This document shows, piece by piece, positions 43,209 to 52,124 of a stretch of DNA of 64,000 nt. Positions within the stretch are counted from its first letter, which is position 1; each line of letters opens with the position of its first letter. The position numbers were made by a program, and so were the translations under genes. The notes under the pieces are model-generated. The model was not told where the DNA came from and ran no database searches. It worked only from the letters and a program-made list of their open reading frames with translations. This DNA is from Paenibacillus silviterrae (GTDB lineage: Bacteria; Bacillota; Bacilli; Paenibacillales; NBRC-103111): positions 1,798,001 through 1,862,000 of the forward strand of contig NZ_JASKUT010000001.1 in the NCBI RefSeq assembly GCF_030167925.1, written 5' to 3'.

Positions 43209-43232
43209 AATGCCGTCTTCCTCCTCTGAATG

Positions 43233-43269
43233 GGGAAAACCAATACCCGTAGGAGGATATTGGTTTCCC
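43233..43269 (-). other. Stem-loop between glgA and the 58-aa gene
   Basis: GGGAAACCAATA pairs with TATTGGTTTTCCC (one bulged base) on the minus strand. No T-run follows; perhaps an mRNA-end or processing structure. Confidence 0.45.
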
Positions 43270-43279
43270 GCTAACTGTG

Positions 43280-44707
43280 TTATGTTGTCAGCTGCTCATA
43301 TAATCCGGCATATTGCTGAGCCGACTTGCGCCAGCTGAAATCTTTTTTCTTCATATTCGCAAGCAAGCTCGACCAAGCGTCCGGCTGCTTGTACAGCTGA
43401 ATGGCGCGCTCTATCGTGAACAGCATGTCATGGGCGTTATAATGGGCGAAGCTGAAGCCGGTCCCCTCTCCGGTTACCTCATTGTAAGGCTGTACCGTAT
43501 CCTTCAAGCCGCCCGTTTCCCGGACAATGGGGACGGTGCGGTAACGCATCGCGATCAGCTGGCCGATGCCGCAAGGCTCGAACAGCGACGGCATAAGGAA
43601 CAGATCGGAGCCGGCATAAATTTGTCTCGCCAGAGCCTCATCGAACAAGATGTTCGCTGACAGCTTGTCCGGGTATTCGGAAGCGGCCCAGCGGAACAGC
43701 TGCTCGAAGCGCTCTTCTCCCGTCCCGAGAATGACGAACTGGGCATCCAAGCTGAGCAGCTCAGCAATCACGCGGTCGATCAAATCGAGCCCTTTTTGAT
43801 CGACAAGCCTCGTCACGAGGGAGATCACCGGCGTTTCCTTCGATATCGGCAAACCGAGCCGCTCCTGAAGCTTCAGCTTATTCTGCAGCTTCTTGGAGAG
43901 GGAATCCCGATAGTTCACCTCAATCCTGGGATCTGTCATCGGATCGAATTCATCATAATCGATGCCGTTAATAATACCGCTCAGACGATAGCTTTGGCTG
44001 CGCAGCAGGCTGTCCAAATTTTCCCCGTAATACGGTGTTTGGATCTCCTCCGCATAGGTAGGACTCACCGTAGTTATGAGATCGGAATACAGCAAGCCCC
44101 CCTTCAGGAAGCTGGCGCCCCCATGCTGCTCCAAGGCATAGCCGTGCAAATGCTCGTCCCCTAACGAGAAATAATCCTTGAACTGCTCCTTGCCGAAAAC
44201 GCCTTGATACTTCAAATTATGTACGGTCATGATCGTCTTTACATGCTGGAATGCCGTCTGATGGCTAAAATGCGCTTTATACAGTACGGGGATCATGCCA
44301 GCCTGCCAATCGTGGCAGTGGATGACATCCGGCATATAATCGATGTGCAGCAGCGAATCGAGTACGGCCCGGCAGTAGAAGGCGAATCGTTCCGCGTCGT
44401 CCCCGTACCCGTAACAGCCCTTGCGGCGGAAATAAAATTCATTGTCGAGGAAATAAAAGGTGATGCCTTCCCATTCCAGCCGGAATACCCCGCAATACAG
44501 CGAGCGCCAGCCCATCTGCACTTGGAAGGAGGTGATCGGCTCCATCAACTCCACAAACCGCTCCGGGATGTCTTCGTACTTCGGAAGCATGACGCGCACA
44601 TCCAGCCCCTGCTTCACCAGCTCTTTGGGGAGCGAGCCGATAACATCGGCAAGTCCTCCCGTTTTCACAAAAGGTACTGCTTCTGACGCGGCAAATAACA
44701 CTTTCAT
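43280..44707 (-). CDS. glgA: Glycogen synthase (ADP-glucose type)
   Basis: GT5 glucosyltransferase that extends alpha-1,4-glucan from ADP-glucose, 475 residues (family ~480). The N-terminal Rossmann domain begins MKVLFAASEAVPFVKTGGLAD with the KTGGL ADP-glucose-binding motif. The C-terminal GT-B domain has VTRLVDQKGLDLIDRVIAEL and PSLFEPCGIGQLIAMRYRTV, with the conserved Glu-x7-Glu type region. Last enzyme gene of glgB-C-D-A on the minus strand, separated from glgD by 112 bp containing a terminator-like hairpin. No glgP is visible downstream. Confidence 0.96.
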   Translation of the reverse strand: MKVLFAASEAVPFVKTGGLADVIGSLPKELVKQGLDVRVMLPKYEDIPERFVELMEPITSFQVQMGWRSLYCGVFRLEWEGITFYFLDNEFYFRRKGCYGYGDDAERFAFYCRAVLDSLLHIDYMPDVIHCHDWQAGMIPVLYKAHFSHQTAFQHVKTIMTVHNLKYQGVFGKEQFKDYFSLGDEHLHGYALEQHGGASFLKGGLLYSDLITTVSPTYAEEIQTPYYGENLDSLLRSQSYRLSGIINGIDYDEFDPMTDPRIEVNYRDSLSKKLQNKLKLQERLGLPISKETPVISLVTRLVDQKGLDLIDRVIAELLSLDAQFVILGTGEERFEQLFRWAASEYPDKLSANILFDEALARQIYAGSDLFLMPSLFEPCGIGQLIAMRYRTVPIVRETGGLKDTVQPYNEVTGEGTGFSFAHYNAHDMLFTIERAIQLYKQPDAWSSLLANMKKKDFSWRKSAQQYAGLYEQLTT

Positions 44708-44745
44708 GGCTTCCTACCACTCCTTTATATTTGTACGCGGCGCGT

Positions 44746-44801
44746 AAAAAAAGGGGGTCTCCTGCTGCCGAACCGGCTGTCTCACTCGGATAGAGACACC
44801 C
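44746..44801 (-). terminator. Terminator-like hairpin between glgD and glgA
   Basis: On the minus strand GGGTGTCTC pairs with GAGACCCCC (one mismatch) across a 31-nt loop and is followed by TTTTTTT, within the 112-bp glgD-glgA gap. It could partly terminate the operon and lower glgA expression. Confidence 0.6.
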
Positions 44802-44819
44802 TTCACGCCGTGCCGATTT

Positions 44820-45929
44820 TTAAATGACCTTGGTCTTGGAAGCGATAAACGGTGCTTGCTTGTCACCCGTGAGCACTCGCCCTCTGCTGATGAACACGTC
44901 TTTATCCAGGATGGCATTCTCGATGATGACATTTTCTTCGATTTCGCAGTTTTGCAGGATAATGCTGTTTTTGACATAGGCGCCCTTGCGTATTTTCACT
45001 CCGCGGAACAGGATGCTGTTCTCGACCTTGCCCTCGATGACACATCCGTTGGCGATAAGAGAATTCCTCGCGTTCGCATTCTCCGAGTATCGTGCCGGAG
45101 GCTCATCCTTGACCTTGGTATAGATCAAATTTTTCTGGAAGAACAGCTCCCGCCAAATCTTAGGATTCAGCAGCTGCATGCTGTGTTTGTAGTAGCTTTG
45201 AATCGTATTTACAATGCCAGTATGGCCTTGATGGAGATAGCCGTAAACGCTGAGCCTGTCGATATTCTTCATAATGCCGTCACGCACCAGGTGATCGTAG
45301 CCCTGTGCCAGGCAGGACTCCACCATATCGAGCAGCAGCTCCTTGCTCATGACGTACATTTCCAGCGAAATGTTGTCCGTGCGCAGTCGTCCGGTTTGAT
45401 CCTCGATTACCGTCACTAGGCCGTCATCCTTGACTGCCATCCGGCGAAATTTCGCGTATTCCTCCTCGTCCGCTTTCTTGTAGACGACGGTGACATCCGC
45501 ATTTTTCTCCAAATGATAATCCAGCACCGCATTGTAATCGATATTGCAAATCATATGACTGCGGGAGATCACTACATACTCCTCGCGGCCGCGATAGAAG
45601 TAATCTCTATGGCTGTAGAATTGGAACAAATCACCGCGGGCCATTCCCGTCGTCTCATGCAGCACTGCAGGAAGCAGGAACAAGCCGCCGCGCTTACGGT
45701 CGAGGTCCCATTCCTTCCCGGACCCTAAGTGGTCCATGAGCGAACGATATTTATGTTGAGTGAACACCGCCACATTCTCGATACCGGAATTCACCATATT
45801 CGACAAAGCAAAATCGACCAAACGATAGCGGGAGCCGAACGGCACCGAGGCTACACATCGGGAATAAGTCAGTTCTTCCAATTCATCCGGCTCGTTCACC
45901 AGATTGATAACTCCCATAAGTCGCTTCAT
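44820..45929 (-). CDS. glgD: GlgD, non-catalytic ADP-glucose pyrophosphorylase subunit
   Basis: Partner subunit of GlgC in Bacillales, 369 residues. It has the nucleotidyltransferase fold (YSRCVASVPFGSRYRLVDFA) but its start MKRLMGVINLVNEPDELEEL lacks the GGxGxRL nucleotide loop of GlgC. This fits its known role as a regulatory or stimulatory subunit of the GlgCD heterotetramer. A C-terminal left-handed beta-helix has hexapeptide repeats (IRKGAYVKNSIILQNCEIEE). It lies 7 bp downstream of glgC. Confidence 0.95.
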   Translation of the reverse strand: MKRLMGVINLVNEPDELEELTYSRCVASVPFGSRYRLVDFALSNMVNSGIENVAVFTQHKYRSLMDHLGSGKEWDLDRKRGGLFLLPAVLHETTGMARGDLFQFYSHRDYFYRGREEYVVISRSHMICNIDYNAVLDYHLEKNADVTVVYKKADEEEYAKFRRMAVKDDGLVTVIEDQTGRLRTDNISLEMYVMSKELLLDMVESCLAQGYDHLVRDGIMKNIDRLSVYGYLHQGHTGIVNTIQSYYKHSMQLLNPKIWRELFFQKNLIYTKVKDEPPARYSENANARNSLIANGCVIEGKVENSILFRGVKIRKGAYVKNSIILQNCEIEENVIIENAILDKDVFISRGRVLTGDKQAPFIASKTKVI

Positions 45930-45936
45930 AAAGCAC

Positions 45937-47103
45937 TCACCCTTTCGTGGACGCGGTCGCCGCTGAGATATGCTCGTTATTGCCGATCAGGACAATATCC
46001 TGATTTCCATCCGGTTCGCCGATGACACATCCGTCTTCCACGACCGTCCCTTCGCCGATGATGGCTTTATAGATTTGTACGTTCTCCCCGATGATAACAC
46101 CCGGCATAATCACGGAATCCTTGATCAGGCTCCCCTCGCCTACCTGAACGCCATAGAACAAGACCGAATGCTCCACGGTGCCGGAAACCCAGCAGCCTTC
46201 GTTGATCAGAGAACGCTTGATTTGCGCGGTTGGAGCAATATACTGCCCCGGCTGGCAAGGATTGACGGAATAGATGCGCCATTCCTTATCGTTCAGGTTA
46301 AACTCCGGCTGCTCCTCCAGAAGATCCATGTTGGCATCCCATAAGCTCTGGATCGTACCGACGTCCTTCCAGTAGCCCTCGAACGGATATGCATACATGC
46401 CTTTATCTTCTCTAAGCATCCGCGGAATGAGATCCTTGCCGAAATCCTTGCTCGAATCCGGATCCGCTTCATCCTTGGTCAAGTATTCCTTCAGCATGTG
46501 CCAGTTGAATATATAAATCCCCATGGAGGCCAGATTGCTCTTGGGCTCCTTCGGCTTCTCTGCAAATTCAGTGATCCGGTTCTCATCGTCGATGCTCATG
46601 ATGCCGAAGCGGCTTGCTTCGTCCCATTTTACCTCGATTACGGCAATGGTGGCATCCGCACCCTTACTTTTATGAAAGTCCAGCATCAGATCATAATCCA
46701 TTTTATAAATATGGTCACCGGAGATGACCAGCACGTATTCCGGGTCAAACTGCTCAATAAATGAGATGTTGCGATAGATCGCATTGGCGGTACCCTTGTA
46801 CCAGTCGCCGCCGCTCTGCTCCATGAACGGTGGAAGCACGGAGACGCCGCCGTTCTTTCGGTCCAGATCCCACGGGGTTCCGATACCGATATAATTATTC
46901 AATACAAGCGGCTGATATTGAGTCAATACACCTACGGTGTCAATGCCTGAGTTCGTGCAGTTGCTAAGGGTAAAATCAATGATTCGGTACTTGCCCCCAA
47001 AGTGGACGGCCGGCTTCGCCAGCTTGCTCGTTAGAGCCCCCAATCTTCGGCCTTCGCCGCCTGCTAGAAGCATCGCTACACATTCTTTACTGCGCATCGG
47101 CAC
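45937..47103 (-). CDS. glgC: Glucose-1-phosphate adenylyltransferase, catalytic subunit
   Basis: Forms ADP-glucose from ATP and glucose 1-phosphate, the committed step of glycogen synthesis. 388 residues. The N-terminal catalytic domain is complete: [20 protein letters not shown] with the nucleotide loop, then [20 protein letters not shown] and [11 protein letters not shown] with the metal-binding Asp. A C-terminal beta-helix follows. It lies between glgB (18 bp) and glgD (7 bp) in one operon and should assemble with GlgD. Confidence 0.96.
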   Translation of the reverse strand: MPMRSKECVAMLLAGGEGRRLGALTSKLAKPAVHFGGKYRIIDFTLSNCTNSGIDTVGVLTQYQPLVLNNYIGIGTPWDLDRKNGGVSVLPPFMEQSGGDWYKGTANAIYRNISFIEQFDPEYVLVISGDHIYKMDYDLMLDFHKSKGADATIAVIEVKWDEASRFGIMSIDDENRITEFAEKPKEPKSNLASMGIYIFNWHMLKEYLTKDEADPDSSKDFGKDLIPRMLREDKGMYAYPFEGYWKDVGTIQSLWDANMDLLEEQPEFNLNDKEWRIYSVNPCQPGQYIAPTAQIKRSLINEGCWVSGTVEHSVLFYGVQVGEGSLIKDSVIMPGVIIGENVQIYKAIIGEGTVVEDGCVIGEPDGNQDIVLIGNNEHISAATASTKG

Positions 47104-47121
47104 TACCTCTCTCTCTTCTGG

Positions 47122-49086
47122 TTATTCGGCTTTTTTTCGGGGTCTTCCCCGTTTGGCAGTGCTGGTCGCGGATTCTCTTACCAGCTTCACCGGCTTGATC
47201 AGCACGGCAGCCAGCGGTGGTACGGCGATCGTCAGACTATACGGTTGGTTGTGCCACGGGATGGGCTCTGTTCCCAGCATGCCGCTGTTCAGCTTGCCGG
47301 AGCCGCCGTATTGGCCTGCATCGCTGTTAAAGCGCTCGACGTATTGGCCTTGTACAGGCACGCCGATACGATATTCCGAATGGTAAACAGGAGTGAAGTT
47401 GCACAGGATGATAAGGAAATCGTCAGAATCTTGTGATTTTCTCATGAAGGTGGTGATGCTCTGCTTGTTATCGTGCGGGTCGATCCAAGTAAAGCCGTCA
47501 GGTGAGTGGTCGAGCTGCCATAAGGCCTTCTCTTGCAAGTACATGTGGTTCAAATCGTGGACGTAGCGCTGCATGCTTCGATGACTGTCAAAGTCAAGCA
47601 TTTCCCAATCAAGATCCTCAAGATCCTTCCATTCGTCAAATTGCCCGAATTCGCCGCCCATGAAAAGCAGCTTCTTCCCGGGATGCCCCATCATATAGCC
47701 GTAGAGCGTCCGCAGATTGGCGAACTTTTGCCAGTAGTCACCCGGCATTTTATTAAGAAGCGATTTCTTGCCGTGCACTACCTCATCATGCGATAAGGGT
47801 AACACGTAATTCTCGGAGTACGTATACATGAAGCTGAACGTAAGCAAATTGTGACTGCCCGGGCGGAAATACGGATCGGTCTCCATATACTTCAGCATAT
47901 CGTTCATCCAGCCCATGTTCCATTTGTAGTTAAAACCAAGGCCTCCCTCATGGACCGGCGAGGTTACCAGGGGCCATGCCGTGGAATCCTCAGCCATCAT
48001 CAGGGCATGAGGGAAATAACCGTAAACGGTCATATTCAGCTTCTTGATAAATTCAATGGCCTCGAGGTTGCTGTCGCCACCCAACCGGTTCGTGATCCAC
48101 TCCTCCCGGGGCTTGCCGTAATTGAGATAGAGGATGCTGGCGACGGCATCAACGCGTAATCCGTCAATGTGGAACACTTCCATCCAGAACACGGCGTTGG
48201 AAATCAGGAAGCTGACAACCTCCGGTTTGGAAAAATCAAAGGAGAGTGTTCCCCAATCCTTCTTCTCCGCCCGAATCGGATCCTTGTATTCATACAAGGG
48301 CTCCCCGTCGAACTGGCGCAGGCCGTGCTCATCCTTTACAAAATGTCCCGGCACCCAGTCCATGATGACGCCGAGTCCTTCCTGATGGCATCGGTCTACG
48401 AAATACATGAAGTCCTTCGGTGACCCGAAACGGCTCGTCACGGAAAAATAGCCTGTTGCCTGGTACCCCCAGGAACGGTCGTACGGATGCTCGGCCAGCG
48501 GCATGAGCTCGATATGGGTGTAACCCATATCCTTGACGTACCGAACCAGTTCATCCGCGAGCTCCCTATACGTATAGTAGGCACCGTCCGGCCTCTTCTT
48601 CCAAGTCCCGAGATGCACCTCATAAATATTGAGAGGCTCGTTATAGACCGATTGCCTCTGCTTGTTCTCCTGCCAGGCTTGATCCTCCCAATCATATCCC
48701 TCCAAGGAATATACGCGGGACGCCGTTCCCGGCTTCAGCTCGGAATGAAAGGCGTAAGGGTCGGCCTTATACAGTGTCGTTCCGGTGGATGTCACAATTT
48801 CGTACTTGTAGTATTCTCCCTCCCGTACATGCGGGACAAAAAGCGACCAGACGCCCCAGGTACTGATCTTCTCCATACGGTGGCGGGTGCCGTCCCAGCA
48901 ATTGAAATCTCCTACGACTCGAATGTCTCTTGCATGCGGTGCCCATACGGCAAATCGGACGCCCTTAACGCCTTCCGATTCCATGATATGCGCCCCGAGC
49001 ATGCGGTAGCTTTGAAACAAGCTTCCCTCGTGGAACAAATACAAGTCTTCCGGACCGGGGATCAAGCTTTTCACGATTCGTGTCAT
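47122..49086 (-). CDS. glgB: 1,4-alpha-glucan branching enzyme
   Basis: GH13 branching enzyme that creates alpha-1,6 branches in glycogen, 654 residues. An N-terminal CBM48 (YRMLGAHIMESEGVKGVRFA) precedes the TIM barrel with VIMDWVPGHFVKDEHGL, nucleophile Asp in DGLRVDAVASILYL, acid Glu in LMMAEDSTAWPLV, and PLSHDEVVHGKKS. The C-terminal tail ends in KRGRPRKKAE, an AT-hook-like basic motif outside the enzyme fold. First gene of glgBCDA. The ATG at 49086 directly abuts AAAGGGGG, giving unusually short spacing; a GTG five codons later is an alternative start. Confidence 0.95.
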   Translation of the reverse strand: MTRIVKSLIPGPEDLYLFHEGSLFQSYRMLGAHIMESEGVKGVRFAVWAPHARDIRVVGDFNCWDGTRHRMEKISTWGVWSLFVPHVREGEYYKYEIVTSTGTTLYKADPYAFHSELKPGTASRVYSLEGYDWEDQAWQENKQRQSVYNEPLNIYEVHLGTWKKRPDGAYYTYRELADELVRYVKDMGYTHIELMPLAEHPYDRSWGYQATGYFSVTSRFGSPKDFMYFVDRCHQEGLGVIMDWVPGHFVKDEHGLRQFDGEPLYEYKDPIRAEKKDWGTLSFDFSKPEVVSFLISNAVFWMEVFHIDGLRVDAVASILYLNYGKPREEWITNRLGGDSNLEAIEFIKKLNMTVYGYFPHALMMAEDSTAWPLVTSPVHEGGLGFNYKWNMGWMNDMLKYMETDPYFRPGSHNLLTFSFMYTYSENYVLPLSHDEVVHGKKSLLNKMPGDYWQKFANLRTLYGYMMGHPGKKLLFMGGEFGQFDEWKDLEDLDWEMLDFDSHRSMQRYVHDLNHMYLQEKALWQLDHSPDGFTWIDPHDNKQSITTFMRKSQDSDDFLIILCNFTPVYHSEYRIGVPVQGQYVERFNSDAGQYGGSGKLNSGMLGTEPIPWHNQPYSLTIAVPPLAAVLIKPVKLVRESATSTAKRGRPRKKAE

Positions 49087-49267
49087 CCCCCTTTACTTCA
49101 ATTTTTCGGGCTCTACATAAAAACATACTACACGCAGGTGAGAAATCCTTTCTGCCCCTCCAAATTTTCGGTAAATCTTTGAAAACAAATTGTGCGTTTT
49201 CACAAAAAAGGATTTCCCCCTCGGATGTGGAATACTTCTACATACTCTGTCGAAAGGTTGGATAGGA

Positions 49268-50371
49268 ATGATGAAGGATAAGTTTCAAGGGCTTGTGCTG
49301 GGGTTAACCTTAGGGCTTGCCATCAGCGGCTCCGTTGCCTACGCGAGTGGGACACAGATTGAAGTATATTTCCAAAACCTCAAATATATGTTTGACGGAA
49401 TTGAGAAAAAACCGACGGCCGAGCAAGGCGCGGGCTTCATTTATAACGGCACCACATACGTGCCTCTGCGCTTCGTAAGTGAAGCTCTCGGCAAGGATGT
49501 GGCTTGGGACGGCGACACGGAAACCATTTACGTCGGGAAGAAAATCAATCCCGCTTCCGTTGCCGCTGAATATGAAGGCGGTCAGGTGACGATGGGAGAG
49601 CTGCTGAAATTTTTGAAATTCCGCAGCCTTCTGAATCCGCAGAACGTACAGTATGAAGAGGATCCGCAGTATCGAGAGTACATGCTGAATCAGTTGGTTG
49701 GATACACGATTTTGCATGGCAGAGCGAATGACACTGTGAAGGCTCAGCTGCCGGAAGCGGTCAGCAAGCAGCTGGAGCAAACGAAGCAAAGCTTGGTAGC
49801 CGCCGCTCCGGGCAAGGATTTCGCCGGGCTGCTGACGAAGAACGGACTGACGGACGAGGATTTCAACCGGTATATGGAGCTGCTGATCGCTTCGGATAAG
49901 ACGATGCTGTCGGAGCTTGCAGCAACCTCCAAGGGAATTCAGAAGGCTTCCGTCCGCCATATTCTGATCGGCTTCCAGGACGAGCAAGGCAAGGAACGCA
50001 CGAAGGAAGAAGCCTCCAAGAAGGCGCAGGAAATTCTTGCGAAGCTGAAGGCCGGTCAAGATTTCGCCGCGCTTGCCAAGCAGTACTCCGAGGACCCGGG
50101 CTCGAAGGACAACGGCGGCTTGTACGCCAATGCCGATGTCAACAATTGGGTAGAGCCGTTCAAGAAGGCTACTGTTGAACTGGAGCTGAACAAGATCAGC
50201 GAACTGGTCGAAACGGACTACGGCTACCACATCATCCGGGTGGAGAACCGCTCCGTGACGCCATTTGATAAGCTGGATACGTACGAACAGCATCAGCTCC
50301 TTAACGATGCCTTCGAGCATTTTATGCAGGTGGAAGTGCCGACGAAGATGAAGGCAACTCATTTGGAATAA
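49268..50371 (+). CDS. Secreted PpiC-type foldase with stalk domain
   Basis: Exported peptidyl-prolyl isomerase-like protein, 367 residues. Signal peptide MMKDKFQGLVLGLTLGLAIS ends near AYA. Residues ~55-95 match the copper amine oxidase N-terminal/stalk domain frequent in Paenibacillus surface proteins (FIYNGTTYVPLRFVSEALGK). A SurA/PrsA-like helical region follows, then a parvulin domain (~225-335: VRHILIGFQDEQGKERTKEE; YSEDPGSKDNGGLYANADV; YGYHIIRVENR) with the canonical parvulin core. No lipobox Cys. It probably folds or stabilises exported proteins. Two ATGs in tandem start the frame; long upstream reading lacks a ribosome binding site. Monocistronic, with a strong terminator. Confidence 0.9.
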   Translation: MMKDKFQGLVLGLTLGLAISGSVAYASGTQIEVYFQNLKYMFDGIEKKPTAEQGAGFIYNGTTYVPLRFVSEALGKDVAWDGDTETIYVGKKINPASVAAEYEGGQVTMGELLKFLKFRSLLNPQNVQYEEDPQYREYMLNQLVGYTILHGRANDTVKAQLPEAVSKQLEQTKQSLVAAAPGKDFAGLLTKNGLTDEDFNRYMELLIASDKTMLSELAATSKGIQKASVRHILIGFQDEQGKERTKEEASKKAQEILAKLKAGQDFAALAKQYSEDPGSKDNGGLYANADVNNWVEPFKKATVELELNKISELVETDYGYHIIRVENRSVTPFDKLDTYEQHQLLNDAFEHFMQVEVPTKMKATHLE

Positions 50372-50379
50372 GCGACTGG

Positions 50380-50411
50380 AGACCAAGCCGTGGGCTTGGT
50401 CTTTTGTTTTT
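50380..50411 (+). terminator. Terminator after PpiC-type gene
   Basis: AGACCAAGCC / GGGCTTGGTCT, near-perfect stem with a 2-nt loop, followed by TTTTGTTTTT. Confidence 0.9.
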
Positions 50412-50509
50412 ACCGTACACCTTTGCAGCATTCTGGCATCCCTTGGGCAAGTAGTGTAAAATGTTGAAGATAATACGTGTATCCACAGATGAAGGAAGGT
50501 TCGGAGTCC

Positions 50510-51373
50510 ATGTTTGCAGCTCAAGATTGGAAGGATTATGAATTGATTGATACCGGCGGCGGAGAGAAGCTGGAGCGCTGGGGGAACGTGGTGTTGCGCC
50601 GTCCCGACCCTTTGGTGATTTGGCCGATGGTGAAGGAAACGAATGCGTGGCGTCAAGCCGATGCCCATTATCACCGGAGCTCAAGCGGAGGGGGCAACTG
50701 GGAGTATAAGAAAAAGATCCCCGAGCGTTGGACAATTTCGTACCGGGACTTAAAGTTTCATATTAAGCCGACCGGCTTTAAGCATACGGGGCTGTTTCCC
50801 GAGCAGGCGATCAATTGGCAGTGGATGATGGACAAGATTGCGAATTCCGGCCGCCGGATTCGGGTGCTGAATCTGTTTGCCTACACCGGGGGTGCATCCG
50901 TAGCCTGTGCGTCCGCCGGAGCGGAGGTATGCCACGTCGACGCTTCGAAGGGCGTCGTTACTTGGGCGAAAGAAAACCTGCAGCTGTCAGGCCTCGGCGA
51001 CCGCCCCGTCCGTTTCATCACAGACGATGTATTCAAGTTCGTACAGCGCGAGCAGCGCCGCGGCAGCAAGTATGATGCGATTATTATGGATCCTCCCTCC
51101 TACGGAAGAGGTCCGAACGGGGAAACCTGGAAGCTGGAGACAGATCTATATCCTTTCGTGGAATCCTGCGCGAGCATTCTGACGGATAAGCCTTTGTTCT
51201 TCCTGATCAACTCTTATACGACAGGAATATCCTCAACGGTATTGAAAAATATTTTGAGCATCTCGCTTGGCTCGAAGTTCGGCGGCTCCATTACCCATGG
51301 AGAGATCGGCCTGCCGATTACCGAATCCAAGCTCGCGCTGCCGTGCGGCATTCTGGGACGTTGGGAGGCGTAG
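50510..51373 (+). CDS. Class I SAM-dependent RNA methyltransferase (RlmI-like)
   Basis: Methyltransferase of 287 residues. The SAM-binding motif I is VLNLFAYTGGASVACASAGA, the acidic second motif VCHVDASKGVVTWAKENL, and the catalytic DPPSYGRGPNGETWKL. This DPPxYGRG form is typical of RlmI/RlmK-like rRNA cytosine or guanine methyltransferases, but no PUA domain is present, so the target base is uncertain. ATG at 50510 chosen because upstream in-frame ATG codons lack a ribosome binding site. Four bp separate it from the RluA gene, so the two RNA-modification genes are one operon. Confidence 0.88.
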   Translation: MFAAQDWKDYELIDTGGGEKLERWGNVVLRRPDPLVIWPMVKETNAWRQADAHYHRSSSGGGNWEYKKKIPERWTISYRDLKFHIKPTGFKHTGLFPEQAINWQWMMDKIANSGRRIRVLNLFAYTGGASVACASAGAEVCHVDASKGVVTWAKENLQLSGLGDRPVRFITDDVFKFVQREQRRGSKYDAIIMDPPSYGRGPNGETWKLETDLYPFVESCASILTDKPLFFLINSYTTGISSTVLKNILSISLGSKFGGSITHGEIGLPITESKLALPCGILGRWEA

Positions 51374-51376
51374 CCG

Positions 51377-52072
51377 ATGGCTGGAGGCAGCAAGCCGGAC
51401 ATACCGGTGCTGTATGAGGACAACCACGTCATCGTGGTTGTCAAGCCGCCGAATGTGCCTACCCAGGAGGACCATTCTCGGGACCCTGACCTGCTGACGC
51501 TGATTAAGGCGGATCTGAAGATCCGGCATCAGAAGCCGGGCAACGTTTATCTCGGTCTGGTGCACCGCCTGGATCGCCCCGTCGGGGGCGTCATGGTGTT
51601 CGCCAAGACCTCGAAGGCGGCGTCCCGGCTGTCGGATGCCGTGCGCACGCGCACGATCCGCAAGGAATACACGGCCGTCGTAAACGGCCGGCCGAAGGAG
51701 CCGCAGGGGTCGCTGCGCCACCACCTGCTGAAGGATGAGCGCACGAACACAGTGTCCGTCGTGCCGGCGGGCAAGCCGGGCGCCAAGGAGGCGCTGCTCG
51801 ATTACCGCGTGCTGGGCAGCCTCGAAGGGCTGTCGCTCGTGCAAATCGAGCTGCATACCGGGCGCCCGCACCAAATCCGCGTGCAGTTTGCCGCGATCGG
51901 CTGCCCCCTCGTCGGGGACCAGCGCTATGGCGCGCACCTGACGAAGCCCGGGCAGCAGATCGCGCTGTGGTCCACGCGGCTCAGCTTCGAGCATCCGACC
52001 ACGAAGGAGCAGCTCCGCTTCACCTCCGACCCGCCGCGCGGCTTCCCTTGGCTGCTGTGGGAAAAGGCATGA
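51377..52072 (+). CDS. RluA-family pseudouridine synthase
   Basis: Isomerises uridine to pseudouridine in RNA, 231 residues. The catalytic motif HRLDRPVGGVMVFAKTSKAA contains the essential Asp. It starts VLYEDNHVIVVVKPPNVPTQ, and ETHTGRPHQIRVQFAAIGCP-like sequence (LHTGRPHQIRVQF) forms the conserved C-terminal motif. No S4 domain is present, as in YjbO/RluA-short Bacillales proteins. It follows the methyltransferase by 4 bp. The middle of the gene is visibly more G+C-rich at third positions than neighbouring genes. Confidence 0.93.
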   Translation: MAGGSKPDIPVLYEDNHVIVVVKPPNVPTQEDHSRDPDLLTLIKADLKIRHQKPGNVYLGLVHRLDRPVGGVMVFAKTSKAASRLSDAVRTRTIRKEYTAVVNGRPKEPQGSLRHHLLKDERTNTVSVVPAGKPGAKEALLDYRVLGSLEGLSLVQIELHTGRPHQIRVQFAAIGCPLVGDQRYGAHLTKPGQQIALWSTRLSFEHPTTKEQLRFTSDPPRGFPWLLWEKA

Positions 52073-52077
52073 TGGAT

Positions 52078-52124
52078 AAAAAGCGGCTGTACCCCGCCCA
52101 TTAGAAGGGGGAACAGCCGCTTTT
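52078..52124. terminator. Bidirectional terminator between rluA-type and DUF1835 genes
   Basis: AAAAGCGGCTGT (52079-52090) pairs with ACAGCCGCTTTT (52113-52124). The stop codon of the convergent DUF1835 gene lies in its loop, so the gene's last codons form part of the stem. Confidence 0.85.

Noticed and set aside
49310..50674. Minus-strand 454-codon ORF
   Set aside because: Opposite the secreted PpiC-type gene with signal peptide and parvulin motifs; no domain recognisable in this frame.
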